A DNA stretch of 64,000 bases, from contig NZ_LMKP01000045.1 in assembly GCF_001421715.1 (NCBI RefSeq), positions 87,532-151,531 on the forward strand, in the 5' to 3' direction. Shown here piece by piece: positions 16,002-24,711 of this stretch; the first letter of the stretch is position 1; every line of letters begins with the position of its first letter. The notes beneath the pieces are model-generated. The model saw only the letters and a program-made list of their open reading frames with translations. It ran no database searches and was not told the DNA's origin. The position numbers were made by a program, and so were the translations under genes. This stretch comes from Sphingomonas sp. Leaf22. GTDB lineage: Bacteria > Pseudomonadota > Alphaproteobacteria > Sphingomonadales > Sphingomonadaceae.

Positions 16002-16033
16002 CTACTCCCCTCCCTGACAAGGGAGGGGAGTAG
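16002..16033. terminator. Perfect hairpin between convergent genes
   Basis: Fourteen-base perfect arms (CTACTCCCCTCCCT and its complement) with a GACA loop, between the convergent LysR and nucleoside hydrolase genes. It may be a bidirectional terminator or a dispersed sphingomonad palindrome; no T-tract follows. Confidence 0.6.
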
Positions 16034-16066
16034 CAAGCGACCGGGTCCGATGAAGGTCGATCGGTC

Positions 16067-17164
16067 CTATCGCGCCGCCGGACGGGCGAGCAATCGCAGC
16101 ATCATCGCCTCCAGACGGGCGGGGTCGATCGTGCGGATCACTTCGGCGCGCTGTTCGCCGATACCCGGTTGATAGCCGGCGCTCCACGACAGCATGTCGC
16201 CGTAATTCGGCCCGAACTGCGTGTCGTAATCGACGAAGGCGGTGTCGTGCGCGGTGACGATGGTCGGGTCGAGCCAGACCCCGGCGGCGATTTCGTCCCA
16301 CAGCGGAAAGCCGGGTTCGAGCGCGGCGATCCACGCGGCGACGGCGGGCGGCGACACGCCCCGCAGCCGGGCGATCAGCGCGGGCGTCAGCTCGGTCGCG
16401 GTCGACGGATCGGCCGGGATGATCGTGATGCGCCGCCACGGGCTGCGCGAGACGATGCTGGCCGCTTCGGGATCGAAGCGCGCGTTGAATTCGCGGCGCG
16501 GTGAGTGGAGGAATTCGCGGGCGAACTGGCTCGCCGAAACGCTGTCGCGCACCTGCCGGGGGTTCAGGCTGCCGCCCATATAGACCAGCTCCTTCGCAAG
16601 GCCGGCAAAGGCGGGGTCGAGCCGCTGGGCCAGCGCGAGGTTGGTGAGCGGCCCCATGGCGATGATCGTCACCTGTCCCGGATGCTCCCGCACCATCCGC
16701 AACAGGAAATTGGCGGCGATTTCGGGAGAGGGGCGGGTGGTCGGATTGCCGCCGGGCAGGTCGACCGGATCGTCGGCGCGGTAATAGGGCGGGGTGCTTT
16801 GCCGGGTCGGCTCGACCCATTGCCGCATCCATGCACCTTTCCATGTCAGCTTGCCGTACAGGCTTTCCCAACGCTGCGTCAGCACCTCGGAATTGACCAG
16901 CGGATAGGTCGCGCCCTGCATGACCGGGACGGTCCGCCCCATCCGCTCGACGCCCTTCAGCGCCATCGCCGTCGCGCGATTGGCCCAGACGTTGCCGGTC
17001 ACGGTCGTGATGCCGAGGACCTCGACATCGGGGGCATCGAGCAGCATCGCATGGGCGAGGCCGAAGCCTTCGTCGTCGATGATGACGAGGCGGCGCGCCG
17101 GTTGCGCCTGCGCGGGCATCGCCGCCGCCAGCAGAAGGATCAGGCCCCACCAGAATTGGCGCAT
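16067..17164 (-). CDS. Secreted nucleoside hydrolase-like protein
   Basis: Protein of 365 residues in the inosine-uridine nucleoside hydrolase superfamily, which cleaves nucleosides to base and ribose. The ATG at 17164 overlaps the guaD stop (TGATG) and begins a signal peptide (MRQFWWGLILLLAAAMPAQA), so it acts in the periplasm. Family features include ITTVTGNVWANRA, VTIIAMGPLTNLALA and LWDEIAAG with the C-terminal metal aspartate. The N-terminal calcium motif DxDxGxDD is altered to IIDDEGFGLAHA (residues 28-39): the last two aspartates are gone. Activity or metal use may therefore differ from classical enzymes. It is the last gene of the permease-xdhABC-guaD operon. Confidence 0.8.
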   Translation of the reverse strand: MRQFWWGLILLLAAAMPAQAQPARRLVIIDDEGFGLAHAMLLDAPDVEVLGITTVTGNVWANRATAMALKGVERMGRTVPVMQGATYPLVNSEVLTQRWESLYGKLTWKGAWMRQWVEPTRQSTPPYYRADDPVDLPGGNPTTRPSPEIAANFLLRMVREHPGQVTIIAMGPLTNLALAQRLDPAFAGLAKELVYMGGSLNPRQVRDSVSASQFAREFLHSPRREFNARFDPEAASIVSRSPWRRITIIPADPSTATELTPALIARLRGVSPPAVAAWIAALEPGFPLWDEIAAGVWLDPTIVTAHDTAFVDYDTQFGPNYGDMLSWSAGYQPGIGEQRAEVIRTIDPARLEAMMLRLLARPAAR

Positions 17165-18453
17165 CAACCTGTCCCCCGATCCCAGGCGCATTCGCCCATT
17201 ACATAGGTCCGTCGCACGGTGCGGTCGTCGCCCAGCACCTGCATCGCGAACAGCCGCGCCGCGAGATCGGCCCCGGCGGTCCGCCGCGCGAGCAGCGGCG
17301 TGCCGGCGTCGTCGAGCACGACGAAATCGGCCTCCTGTCCCGGCAGCAGCGCGCCGACCCGGTCGGCGATGCCGAGCAGCGCCGCGCTGCCCCCGGTCGC
17401 CAGATAGAGGGCGCGGAACGGATCAAGCCGCATCTCGCGGGCGAGCGCGGCCTGATAGGCGACGCCGGCGGTGTGCAGCATCGAAAAGGATGTGCCCGCG
17501 CCGATATCGCTGCCAAGACCCAGCCGCATCCGGTGCGCGTCGGCCTGTCCGAAATCGAAGAAGCCCGATCCGAGGAAGAGATTGGAGGTCGGGCAGACTG
17601 CGATCCCCGCGCCGGTTTCGGCGATCCGCGCGCAGCTGCGATCGGTCAGGTGGATGCCGTGCGCGAACACCGACCGGGGACCGACCAGCCTGAACCGGTC
17701 ATAGACGTCGAGATAGTCGTGCGCCGCGGGGAAGCGTTCGGCGACGGCGGCGCACTCATATCTGTTTTCGGCGAGATGGGTGTGCAGCAGAACATCCGGG
17801 TTGGCGTCCAGCACGGCGGCGGCCTGTCGCAACTGTTCGTCGGACGAGGTCAGCGCGAAGCGTGGCGTCACCGCATAGCCGAGCCGCCCGCGCCCGCGCC
17901 ACCGCCGGATCAGCGCCTCGCTGTCGGCGCGCGCCGCTTCGGGCGTGTCGCGCAGGCCGTCGGGGCCGAGGTCCATCAGTACCTTGCCCGACACGATCCG
18001 CATCCGCCGGTCGAGCGCCGCGTCGAACAGCGCGTCGACCGATCCGGGATGGACGGTCGGGAACACCAATGCACTGGTGGTGCCGTTGCGCAGCAACTCG
18101 GTCAGGAACGCATCGGCGACGGCGGCGGCGCGCACCGGATCGGCAAAGGCCATTTCGGCGGGGAAGATATGGCGTTCGAGCCAGTCGAGCAGCTGTTCGC
18201 CGTGCGAGGCGATCCGGTCCATCTGCGGATAATGGACATGCGCGTCAACGAAGCCGGGGACGATGATGCCGGGCAGGCGTTCGACCGGCAGGCCGGCGAA
18301 GCGCGATGCCAGGGCCGCATGATCGCCACGGGCGACGACCAGCCCGTTTTCGACCACCAGCAACCCATCGGGTTCGTGCCGGATCGCGCCGGGATCGTCA
18401 CGGGGATCGGCCGAAACCGACAGCAGTTCGGCGCGGAAGAGGCGGAGGGTCAT
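17164..18453 (-). CDS. guaD: Guanine deaminase
   Basis: Cytoplasmic zinc amidohydrolase converting guanine to xanthine and ammonia (429 residues). The motifs match guanine deaminase: GFVDAHVHYPQMDRIASHGE, VLLHTHLAENRYE, FAHGIHLTDRSCARIAE, AVCPTSNLFLGSG and LGLGSDIGAGTSFSMLHT. The start at 18453 overlaps the xdhC stop as ATGA, and its own stop overlaps the nucleoside hydrolase start. It therefore feeds xanthine straight to the xanthine dehydrogenase encoded upstream in the same operon. Confidence 0.95.
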   Translation of the reverse strand: MTLRLFRAELLSVSADPRDDPGAIRHEPDGLLVVENGLVVARGDHAALASRFAGLPVERLPGIIVPGFVDAHVHYPQMDRIASHGEQLLDWLERHIFPAEMAFADPVRAAAVADAFLTELLRNGTTSALVFPTVHPGSVDALFDAALDRRMRIVSGKVLMDLGPDGLRDTPEAARADSEALIRRWRGRGRLGYAVTPRFALTSSDEQLRQAAAVLDANPDVLLHTHLAENRYECAAVAERFPAAHDYLDVYDRFRLVGPRSVFAHGIHLTDRSCARIAETGAGIAVCPTSNLFLGSGFFDFGQADAHRMRLGLGSDIGAGTSFSMLHTAGVAYQAALAREMRLDPFRALYLATGGSAALLGIADRVGALLPGQEADFVVLDDAGTPLLARRTAGADLAARLFAMQVLGDDRTVRRTYVMGECAWDRGTG

Positions 18454-19400
18454 GGATATTCCGGCGTGATGCGCGCGTCGGCGGTGCCGAGCGTGAGAAG
18501 CTGGGCAAGGAGCGACAGGGCGATAACGTCCGGTTCCTTGCCGGGGATCGTGGTTAGCCCGATCGGACAGGTGAGCCGCGCGCGGGCGTCGGTCGATATC
18601 CCTTCGCGGGTCAGCCGGGCGAGAAACCGGGCACGCTTGGTCGCCGATCCGATCAGCCCGACATAGGCGAGCGGGGGACGCCGCAGCGCGGCGCTGGTCA
18701 GCGCATAGTCGAGCGCGTGGTCGTGCGTCAGGATCACGACCGCCGCGTCGTCCGGCGCGTCGGACAGGCAGGTCGGCAGGCGATTCGCGTCGACGATCGT
18801 CACGCCCGGTGTATCGGCCAGCTCCGCTCGGCTGTCGAACCATGCGAGCCGCAGCGGCAGGCCGGCGGTCCGGCGGGCGATCGCCTGTCCGACATGGCCG
18901 GCCCCGAACAGATAGAGCGGCCGCTGCCACGCGCCGGGCCGTTCGGACCATGTCGCGCCCGCCGCAGGACGCTCGCCACGGGCCGATAGCGGGACGATCG
19001 CCGCCGTCGGATCGGGCGCGCGCGCAATGTTTCCGACGTGCAGCGTCGTGGTCATCGTCGTGCCGGTCGCCGCCGCATCGATCCAGTCGCGCGCCGCGGG
19101 ATCGACCCGCTCGATCAGCAGTCGCACCCGCCCGCCACAACATTGGCCGAGCAGCGGGCCGAGCGGATAATCCTGCACCCGCCAGCTGCCCGGCGGATAA
19201 GCGAGGATCGCACGTGCCTGCTCGATCGCCTGATGCTCCAGCGCGCCGCCGCCGATCGTGTCGAACGAGGCCGCTGCGTCGACCGCCATCCGCGTGCCCG
19301 CACCGCGCGGGGCCGATCCTTCGGTGGCGAGGATGGTGACCAGCGCGACTGGTTCCTGCGGCGCGGCAAGGCGCAGGCGCGTGATCCAGTCGCCGGTCAT
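18450..19400 (-). CDS. xdhC: Xanthine dehydrogenase accessory protein XdhC
   Basis: Chaperone that binds molybdenum cofactor, helps its sulfuration and inserts it into the XdhB subunit (316 residues). The N-terminal part has VALVTILATEGSAPRGAGTR and FDTIGGGALEHQAI. A conserved GQCCGGRV follows, and the C-terminal Rossmann-like domain reads LYLFGAGHVGQAIARR and VILTHDHALDYAL. Both XdhC halves are intact. The start at 19400 overlaps the xdhB stop (ATGA), and the stop overlaps the guaD start (ATGA), placing it between enzyme and downstream deaminase. Confidence 0.95.
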   Translation of the reverse strand: MTGDWITRLRLAAPQEPVALVTILATEGSAPRGAGTRMAVDAAASFDTIGGGALEHQAIEQARAILAYPPGSWRVQDYPLGPLLGQCCGGRVRLLIERVDPAARDWIDAAATGTTMTTTLHVGNIARAPDPTAAIVPLSARGERPAAGATWSERPGAWQRPLYLFGAGHVGQAIARRTAGLPLRLAWFDSRAELADTPGVTIVDANRLPTCLSDAPDDAAVVILTHDHALDYALTSAALRRPPLAYVGLIGSATKRARFLARLTREGISTDARARLTCPIGLTTIPGKEPDVIALSLLAQLLTLGTADARITPEYP

Positions 19401-21709
19401 GCGCAATGCGCGGCGATCGCGCGCAGGATCGCCTCGGGCGTGGCGGGCGCGTCGAGCGGGGGAAAGGCGCGCCGATCGGGGACGGTCGCCGCCACCGCTT
19501 CGCCCAGCGCCGACAGGACGCACTGGGCCAGCATGAACGGCGGTTCGCCGACCGCCTTCGACCGGTTGATCGTCGGTTCGACATTCTCCCCGTCCCACAG
19601 CGCGATCGACAGGCGGTCGGGACGGTCGGCGGCGGTCGGGATCTTGTAGGTCGCGGGCGAATGGGTCAGCAACCGGCCGTCGTCGGCGAACACCAGTTCT
19701 TCGGTCGTCAGCCAGCCCTGTCCCTGTACGAACCCGCCCTCGATCTGCCCCAGATCGATCGCGGGGTTGAGCGACCGGCCGACGTCGTGGAGGATGTCGA
19801 CTGCCAGCACGCGATGCTCGCCGGTCAGCGTGTCGACCACCACTTCGGCACAGGCCGCGCCATAGGCGAAATAGTAAAAGGGGCGGCCGCGATGGGCGGC
19901 GCGGTCATAGGCGATGTGCGGCGTGGCATAGAAGCCGGTCGACGACAGCGACACGCGCGCCAGATGCGCCTTGCGACACAGGGTGGCGAAGGGGATCGTC
20001 TCGACCCCCGCGACGATCCCCGCCGCGGTGAAGCGCACGGTGTCGGGTTCGCAGCTGCCGATCGATGCGGCGACCCCCGCCAGCCGGTCGCGGATCGTGC
20101 GCGCGGCCTCGAACGCCGCCATGCCGTTCAGGTCCGCCCCCGACGAGGCGGCGGTGGCGGAGGTGTTGGGCACCTTGTCGGTGCGCGTCGCGGTGATGCG
20201 GATGGCGCTGGCGGAAACGGCGAACACGTCGGCCACGACCTGCGCGACCTTGATATACAGGCCCTGCCCCATTTCGGTGCCGCCATGGTTCACCTGAATA
20301 CTGCCATCGGCATAGACGTGCACCAGCGCACCTGCCTGATTGAGATGGGTCGTCGTGAAGCTGATCCCGAATTTGACCGGGGCGAGCGCGATCCCCTTTT
20401 TCAGCACGCGGTGGCGCGCGTTGAAGCCGTGGACGGCGGCGCGGCGCGCGTCATAGTCGCTGTCGCGGCGCAGGCGGGCGATCAGCGCGGGCGCGATATT
20501 GTCGGTGATCGTCATGCCATAGGGCGTGACGTCGCGCCCCGGCCCGTACAGATTGGCGATGCGCACGTCGATCGGGTCGCGCGCCAGCGATGCGGCGACG
20601 ACATCAACGACGCGTTCGATCGCCAGCATCCCCTGCGGCCCGCCGAAACCGCGAAAGGCGGTGGCCGAGACGGTGTTGGTCTTCAGCCGTTCGGACACGA
20701 TCTCGACTGCCGGCAGCCAATAGCTGTTGTCGGCATGGAACATGGCGCGATCGTTGATCGCCGGCGACAAGTCGACCGTCGCGCCGCACCGCGACGCGAG
20801 CCGCAGGCTGAGGGCGAGAATATGGCCGTCATCGTCGAAGCCGACATCATAGTCGACGTTGAAGTCGTGGCGCTTGCCGGTCAGCACGATGTCGTCGTCG
20901 CGGTCGCAGCAGAATTTGGCGGGGCGGCCGGTTTTGGCCGCGACCAGCGCGGCGGCGGCGGCGAAGGGCGCGGCCTGTGTCTCCTTGCCGCCGAACGCGC
21001 CGCCCATGCGGCGGACCTCGACCGTCACATCCGCCGACGTGACGCCGAGCAGATCGGCGACCAGATGCTGCACTTCGCTGGGATGCTGGGTCGAGCTGGC
21101 GATATGGACCTGTCCGTCCTCGCCCGGTCGGGCGAGCGCGATCTGGCCCTCCAGATAGAAATGATCCTGTCCGCCCATCGCGAAGCTGCCCGAGCGACGA
21201 TGCGGTGCGGTGTCGAGCGCGGCGGCGGCATCGCCGCGCGCCATGCGCTGGGTTGGTTCGATCGACGACGCGGCGGCGCGGGCGTCGGCGATGGTCAGCA
21301 GCGCGGGGCGGGGGGCGTATTCGATCTTGCCGAGCCTGGCCGCTCGCCGCGCCGCACCCCGGCTGGTCGCCGCCACCAGAAACACCGGCTGGCCGCGATA
21401 CAGCACCTCACCATCGGCGAGCAGCCGGTCGTCATGTGCGACCGGGCTGACGTCGTTGTGGCCCGGTATGTCCGCGGCGGTGAAGACCGCGACGACGCCG
21501 GGCGCGGCGCGCACCGCCGACAGGTCGATCGTGACGATCGCGGCATGGGTCTCGGTCGACTGGCCGAAGGCGAGGTGCAGCAGGTCGGTAGACTCGGGTT
21601 CATCGTCGATGTAGCGCGCGGTCCCGGTGACGTGCAGCAGCGCGCTGTCATGCGGCAGTGACGGCTTCACGTCCGATCGGACCGGGGGCGGCGCGGCACG
21701 TTCGGCCAT
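19397..21709 (-). CDS. xdhB: Xanthine dehydrogenase, molybdopterin subunit
   Basis: Large subunit of bacterial xanthine dehydrogenase; it holds the Mo cofactor where hypoxanthine and xanthine are hydroxylated to urate. Diagnostic segments are GGAFGGKET, SATAFRGFGGPQGMLA with the substrate-positioning arginine, VNHGGTEMGQGLYIKV, and KAVGEPPFMLAQ carrying the catalytic glutamate. About 770 residues is standard for the split XdhA/XdhB type known from Rhodobacter. I took the ATG at 21709, which overlaps the xdhA stop as TGATG; a GTG three bases earlier is possible. All active-site residues I can check are intact. Confidence 0.96.
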   Translation of the reverse strand: MAERAAPPPVRSDVKPSLPHDSALLHVTGTARYIDDEPESTDLLHLAFGQSTETHAAIVTIDLSAVRAAPGVVAVFTAADIPGHNDVSPVAHDDRLLADGEVLYRGQPVFLVAATSRGAARRAARLGKIEYAPRPALLTIADARAAASSIEPTQRMARGDAAAALDTAPHRRSGSFAMGGQDHFYLEGQIALARPGEDGQVHIASSTQHPSEVQHLVADLLGVTSADVTVEVRRMGGAFGGKETQAAPFAAAAALVAAKTGRPAKFCCDRDDDIVLTGKRHDFNVDYDVGFDDDGHILALSLRLASRCGATVDLSPAINDRAMFHADNSYWLPAVEIVSERLKTNTVSATAFRGFGGPQGMLAIERVVDVVAASLARDPIDVRIANLYGPGRDVTPYGMTITDNIAPALIARLRRDSDYDARRAAVHGFNARHRVLKKGIALAPVKFGISFTTTHLNQAGALVHVYADGSIQVNHGGTEMGQGLYIKVAQVVADVFAVSASAIRITATRTDKVPNTSATAASSGADLNGMAAFEAARTIRDRLAGVAASIGSCEPDTVRFTAAGIVAGVETIPFATLCRKAHLARVSLSSTGFYATPHIAYDRAAHRGRPFYYFAYGAACAEVVVDTLTGEHRVLAVDILHDVGRSLNPAIDLGQIEGGFVQGQGWLTTEELVFADDGRLLTHSPATYKIPTAADRPDRLSIALWDGENVEPTINRSKAVGEPPFMLAQCVLSALGEAVAATVPDRRAFPPLDAPATPEAILRAIAAHCA

Positions 21710-23115
21710 CACAACACCGCCCGGACCGACACCGGTTCACCCTGTTCGCGGTGCCACAGACGCCACAGCAGATTGCCGGCGGCTTCCTGTCGATAGGCGG
21801 CGCTACCGCGGACATCGGTCAGCGGCGCGAAATCCTCGCGCAGCGCCGCGACGGCGCGGGCGATGGTGGCGTCGGCGAAGGGCGCACCGGTCAACGTCGC
21901 CTCGCACGCCGGGGCGCGGCGCGGGGTCGCGGCCATCCCGCCAAACGCAACCAGCGCCTCGGCGATGATCCCATCGCGCAACGTCAGATGGAACGCGCCG
22001 CAGACCGCCGAAATATCGCTGTCGAACCGGCGCGACAGCTTGGCGATGTGGACGATCGCGTCGGGGGCGGGGCGGGGGATGTGGATGCGCTCGACGAACT
22101 CGCCGGCCGCGCGGTCCTGTTTGCCATAAGCGAGGAAATAATCCTCCAGCGCCAGCGTCCGCCGCTGGTCGCCCCGGCGCAGGACCAGCGTCGCGCCGAG
22201 CGCGATCAGCGCTGGCGGACCGTCGCCGATCGGCGAGCCATTGGCGATATTGCCGCCGATCGTGCCCGCGTTGCGCACCTGCAACCCGCCGATCCGCCGT
22301 ACCAACTCGCCGAGATCGGGATGGAGGCGGGCAAGCACGTCATGCGCTTCCGCATAGCGGACCGCCGCGCCCAGCGTGACCCCGGCGGCATCTTCGGTGA
22401 TCGTGCGCAGTTCGGGCACGTCGCCGATGAACACCGGCACGTCGATGTCGCGCAGTCCCTTCGTCACCCACAGCCCGACGTCGGTGGCCCCGGCGATCAG
22501 CCGGGCATGGGGGTGTTCGATCAGCAGCGCGGCGAGATCGTCGGTCGATCGCGGGGCGAACCATGTCGGCCGCGCTTCCGGTGCATCCATCGCCGCAAGA
22601 CCGCGCAGTGCCACGGCCAGTTGCCGGTCGTCGCGATCGATCTGCGGCACCGCACGCGCGGCGTCGAGGATCGGGCCATAGCCGGTACACCGGCACAGAT
22701 TGCCCGCGATCACATCGGCGACGGGCAGGTCGTGCCCCGCCGCCCCGACGGCGCGACCATACAGCGACATCACGAAGCCCGGCGTGCAGAAGCCGCATTG
22801 CGAGCTGCCGTTGCGCGCCATGCACGACTGGAGCGCGGTCGGCGCGCCGCCCTGCGACAGGCTCTCGACGGTCAGCACCGCCTTGCCGTGGATCATCGGC
22901 AGGAACAGGATGCAGGCATTGACCGCGCGCCACGCGACGCCGTCGTCGACCGGCTCCCCGACCAGCACGGTGCAGGCCCCGCAATCGCCCTCGGCACAGC
23001 CTTCCTTCGTTCCGGTACGGCGCAGGCGATAGCGCAGGTGATCGAGCAGCGTCGCGGTCGGGGCGGCATCGACGATCTCGACGATCGTATCGTCGAGGAG
23101 GAAGCGGACCGTCAT
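21709..23115 (-). CDS. xdhA: Xanthine dehydrogenase, FeS/FAD subunit
   Basis: Small subunit passing electrons from the Mo site to NAD+. The N-terminal plant-type [2Fe-2S] cluster has KEGCAEGDCGACTVLVGE and a further cysteine in AVNACILFLPM. The second cluster has SSQCGFCTPGFVMSLYG and GNLCRCTGYGPI. The FAD domain follows (RLIAGATDVGLWVTKGLRD, NAGTIGGNIANGSPIGD). Length 468 is normal. It starts four bases... after the permease stop at 23120 on the same strand, so permease and dehydrogenase are in one transcript with xdhB, xdhC, guaD and the nucleoside hydrolase. Confidence 0.96.
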   Translation of the reverse strand: MTVRFLLDDTIVEIVDAAPTATLLDHLRYRLRRTGTKEGCAEGDCGACTVLVGEPVDDGVAWRAVNACILFLPMIHGKAVLTVESLSQGGAPTALQSCMARNGSSQCGFCTPGFVMSLYGRAVGAAGHDLPVADVIAGNLCRCTGYGPILDAARAVPQIDRDDRQLAVALRGLAAMDAPEARPTWFAPRSTDDLAALLIEHPHARLIAGATDVGLWVTKGLRDIDVPVFIGDVPELRTITEDAAGVTLGAAVRYAEAHDVLARLHPDLGELVRRIGGLQVRNAGTIGGNIANGSPIGDGPPALIALGATLVLRRGDQRRTLALEDYFLAYGKQDRAAGEFVERIHIPRPAPDAIVHIAKLSRRFDSDISAVCGAFHLTLRDGIIAEALVAFGGMAATPRRAPACEATLTGAPFADATIARAVAALREDFAPLTDVRGSAAYRQEAAGNLLWRLWHREQGEPVSVRAVL

Positions 23116-23119
23116 CGTT

Positions 23120-24475
23120 CTACGCCGCCCCCATCCATGCGAAGCGCGCGACGAAGAGCGCGGCGAGCAGGAACAGGAACCAGTCGGCGCGCGTCGCCTG
23201 TCCGCGCATCGCCTTCAGCACGGCATGGGCGGTGATGCCGAACGCCAGCCCGTTGGCGATGGAGAAGGTCAGCGGAATCATCGCCACGGTCAGGAATGCC
23301 GGGATCGCCGCCAGCGGATCGTCCCACTGCACCTCGACCAGCGGCAGCAGCATCAGGCCGCCGACGACGATCAGCGCCGGTGCGGTCGCGGCCAGCGGCA
23401 CCAGTTGCGCGTACGGGGCGACGAACATGGTCAGCAGGAACAGGATGCCGGTGACGACCGCGGTCAGACCGGTGCGCCCGCCCGCCTGTACGCCCGCCGC
23501 GCTCTCGACATAGCTGGTGACGGTGCTGGTACCCGCCACCGCGCCGACCATGGTCGCCACGGCATCGGTCAGCAGGATGCGGTTCAGCCGGGGAATGCGG
23601 CCGCCCGCGTCGATCAGCCCGGCGCGCTTGGTCACCGCGACCAGCGTGCCGATATTGTCGAACAGGTCGACGAACAGGAACACGAACAGGATTTCGAACA
23701 GGCCGAGCCCGTGCCGCCCCCCTGCGCCGAACACGCCGGCCAGATCGATCTGAAACGCGGTCTGGGTGAGCATGGTCAGGCTATAGGGTTCGGGGGCCAT
23801 GGTGACCTGCCCGGCCATCCACGCGACGGCGGTCGTAATGACGATCCCGATCAGCATCGCGCCGCGCACGTTCCAGACGCTCAGCACCGCAATCACCAGC
23901 AGGCCGAGCAGGCCGAGCAGCGCGCCCGGCGCGGTCAGCGGGCCGAGCGCGACGAGGGTCGCGGGGCTGGCGACGACGATGCCGGCGTTGCGAAGCCCGA
24001 TAAAGCCGATGAACAGGCCGATCCCGCCCGCCACCGCCGCGAACAGATGCGGCGGAATGACCGAGACGATGAGCTGTCGCACACCGGTAAGCGTCAGGAT
24101 AAGAAAGCAGAAGCCCGAAATGAACACGCAGCCGAGCGCGACCGGCCACGCTATGCCCATCTGCTGCACGACGGTGAAGCTGAAATAGGCGTTCAGCCCC
24201 ATGCCCGGCGCGAGGGCCAGCGGCACGTTGGCGACCGTCCCCATCAGGATCGAGGCGAAGGCGGCGGCGAAGCAGGTGGCAGCGGCGACCGCCGCCACCG
24301 GCATCCCGGCCTGTCCGAGGATCGCCGGATTGACCAGCACGATATAGGCCATGGTCAGGAAGGTGGTGGTGCCCGCCAGCACTTCGGTCCGGACCGAGGT
24401 CCCGCGTCCGGTCAGGTCGAACCGGCGCTCCAACATGGTCGCTGCCGGTGTTTCCGTCGCTACCGTCTGTGTCAT
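23120..24475 (-). CDS. NCS2 permease, hypoxanthine/guanine (AzgA) type
   Basis: Inner-membrane purine base importer of the AzgA/GhxP branch of NCS2. Typical features are the start LERRFDLTGRGTSVRTEVLA, the segment TFLTMAYIVLVNPAIL, NVPLALAPGMGLNAYFSF, LFVFLFVDLFDNIGTLVAV and TVTSYVESAAGVQAGGRTG. It should bring in hypoxanthine, guanine or adenine. The ATG at 24475 has GGGGA a few bases upstream. It is the first gene of a six-gene operon running down to 16067, and its promoter region carries the second copy of the shared 36-bp motif. The adjacent secreted adenosine deaminase is divergent. Confidence 0.92.
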   Translation of the reverse strand: MTQTVATETPAATMLERRFDLTGRGTSVRTEVLAGTTTFLTMAYIVLVNPAILGQAGMPVAAVAAATCFAAAFASILMGTVANVPLALAPGMGLNAYFSFTVVQQMGIAWPVALGCVFISGFCFLILTLTGVRQLIVSVIPPHLFAAVAGGIGLFIGFIGLRNAGIVVASPATLVALGPLTAPGALLGLLGLLVIAVLSVWNVRGAMLIGIVITTAVAWMAGQVTMAPEPYSLTMLTQTAFQIDLAGVFGAGGRHGLGLFEILFVFLFVDLFDNIGTLVAVTKRAGLIDAGGRIPRLNRILLTDAVATMVGAVAGTSTVTSYVESAAGVQAGGRTGLTAVVTGILFLLTMFVAPYAQLVPLAATAPALIVVGGLMLLPLVEVQWDDPLAAIPAFLTVAMIPLTFSIANGLAFGITAHAVLKAMRGQATRADWFLFLLAALFVARFAWMGAA

Positions 24476-24532
24476 ATCATTCCCCGACCGCCCTGCGCCT
24501 GTCATGCCAGCGGGTAGCCGCCCGATCTACAT

Positions 24533-24568
24533 CAATGATCGGCATTCCGCGTTGCAAAAATGAGCGCA
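24533..24568 (+). promoter_or_regulatory. Shared purine-region motif, copy 2
   Basis: CAATGAT, ten bases, CGTTGCAAAAATGAGCGCA, matching 15021-15056 in content and spacing. It lies 58 bases upstream of the NCS2-xdh operon start and 144 bases upstream of the divergent adenosine deaminase gene, so one bound regulator could control both. Confidence 0.7.
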
Positions 24569-24711
24569 CCATCCAGCTCGTGCGTTCGTCCGGGCGAGCG
24601 TTTTACGGCAACGCGACGTCCCGGATATTGCGATGGGCGCGCCACGATCCGTCCCATAGACAGGCGGCAAGGGGGCCTGCGCCACGACCGGCGGGCATCA
24701 TCAAAGGGGGA

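Noticed and set aside
17164..19584. Single 806-residue frame that could suggest a fusion upstream of guanine deaminase
   Set aside because: The first part reads xdhC out of frame; guaD begins at its own ATG overlapping the xdhC stop.
19406..21661. 751-residue open frame antisense to xdhB
   Set aside because: Rich in Arg, Gly and Asp with no domain; xdhB on the other strand has all active-site motifs.
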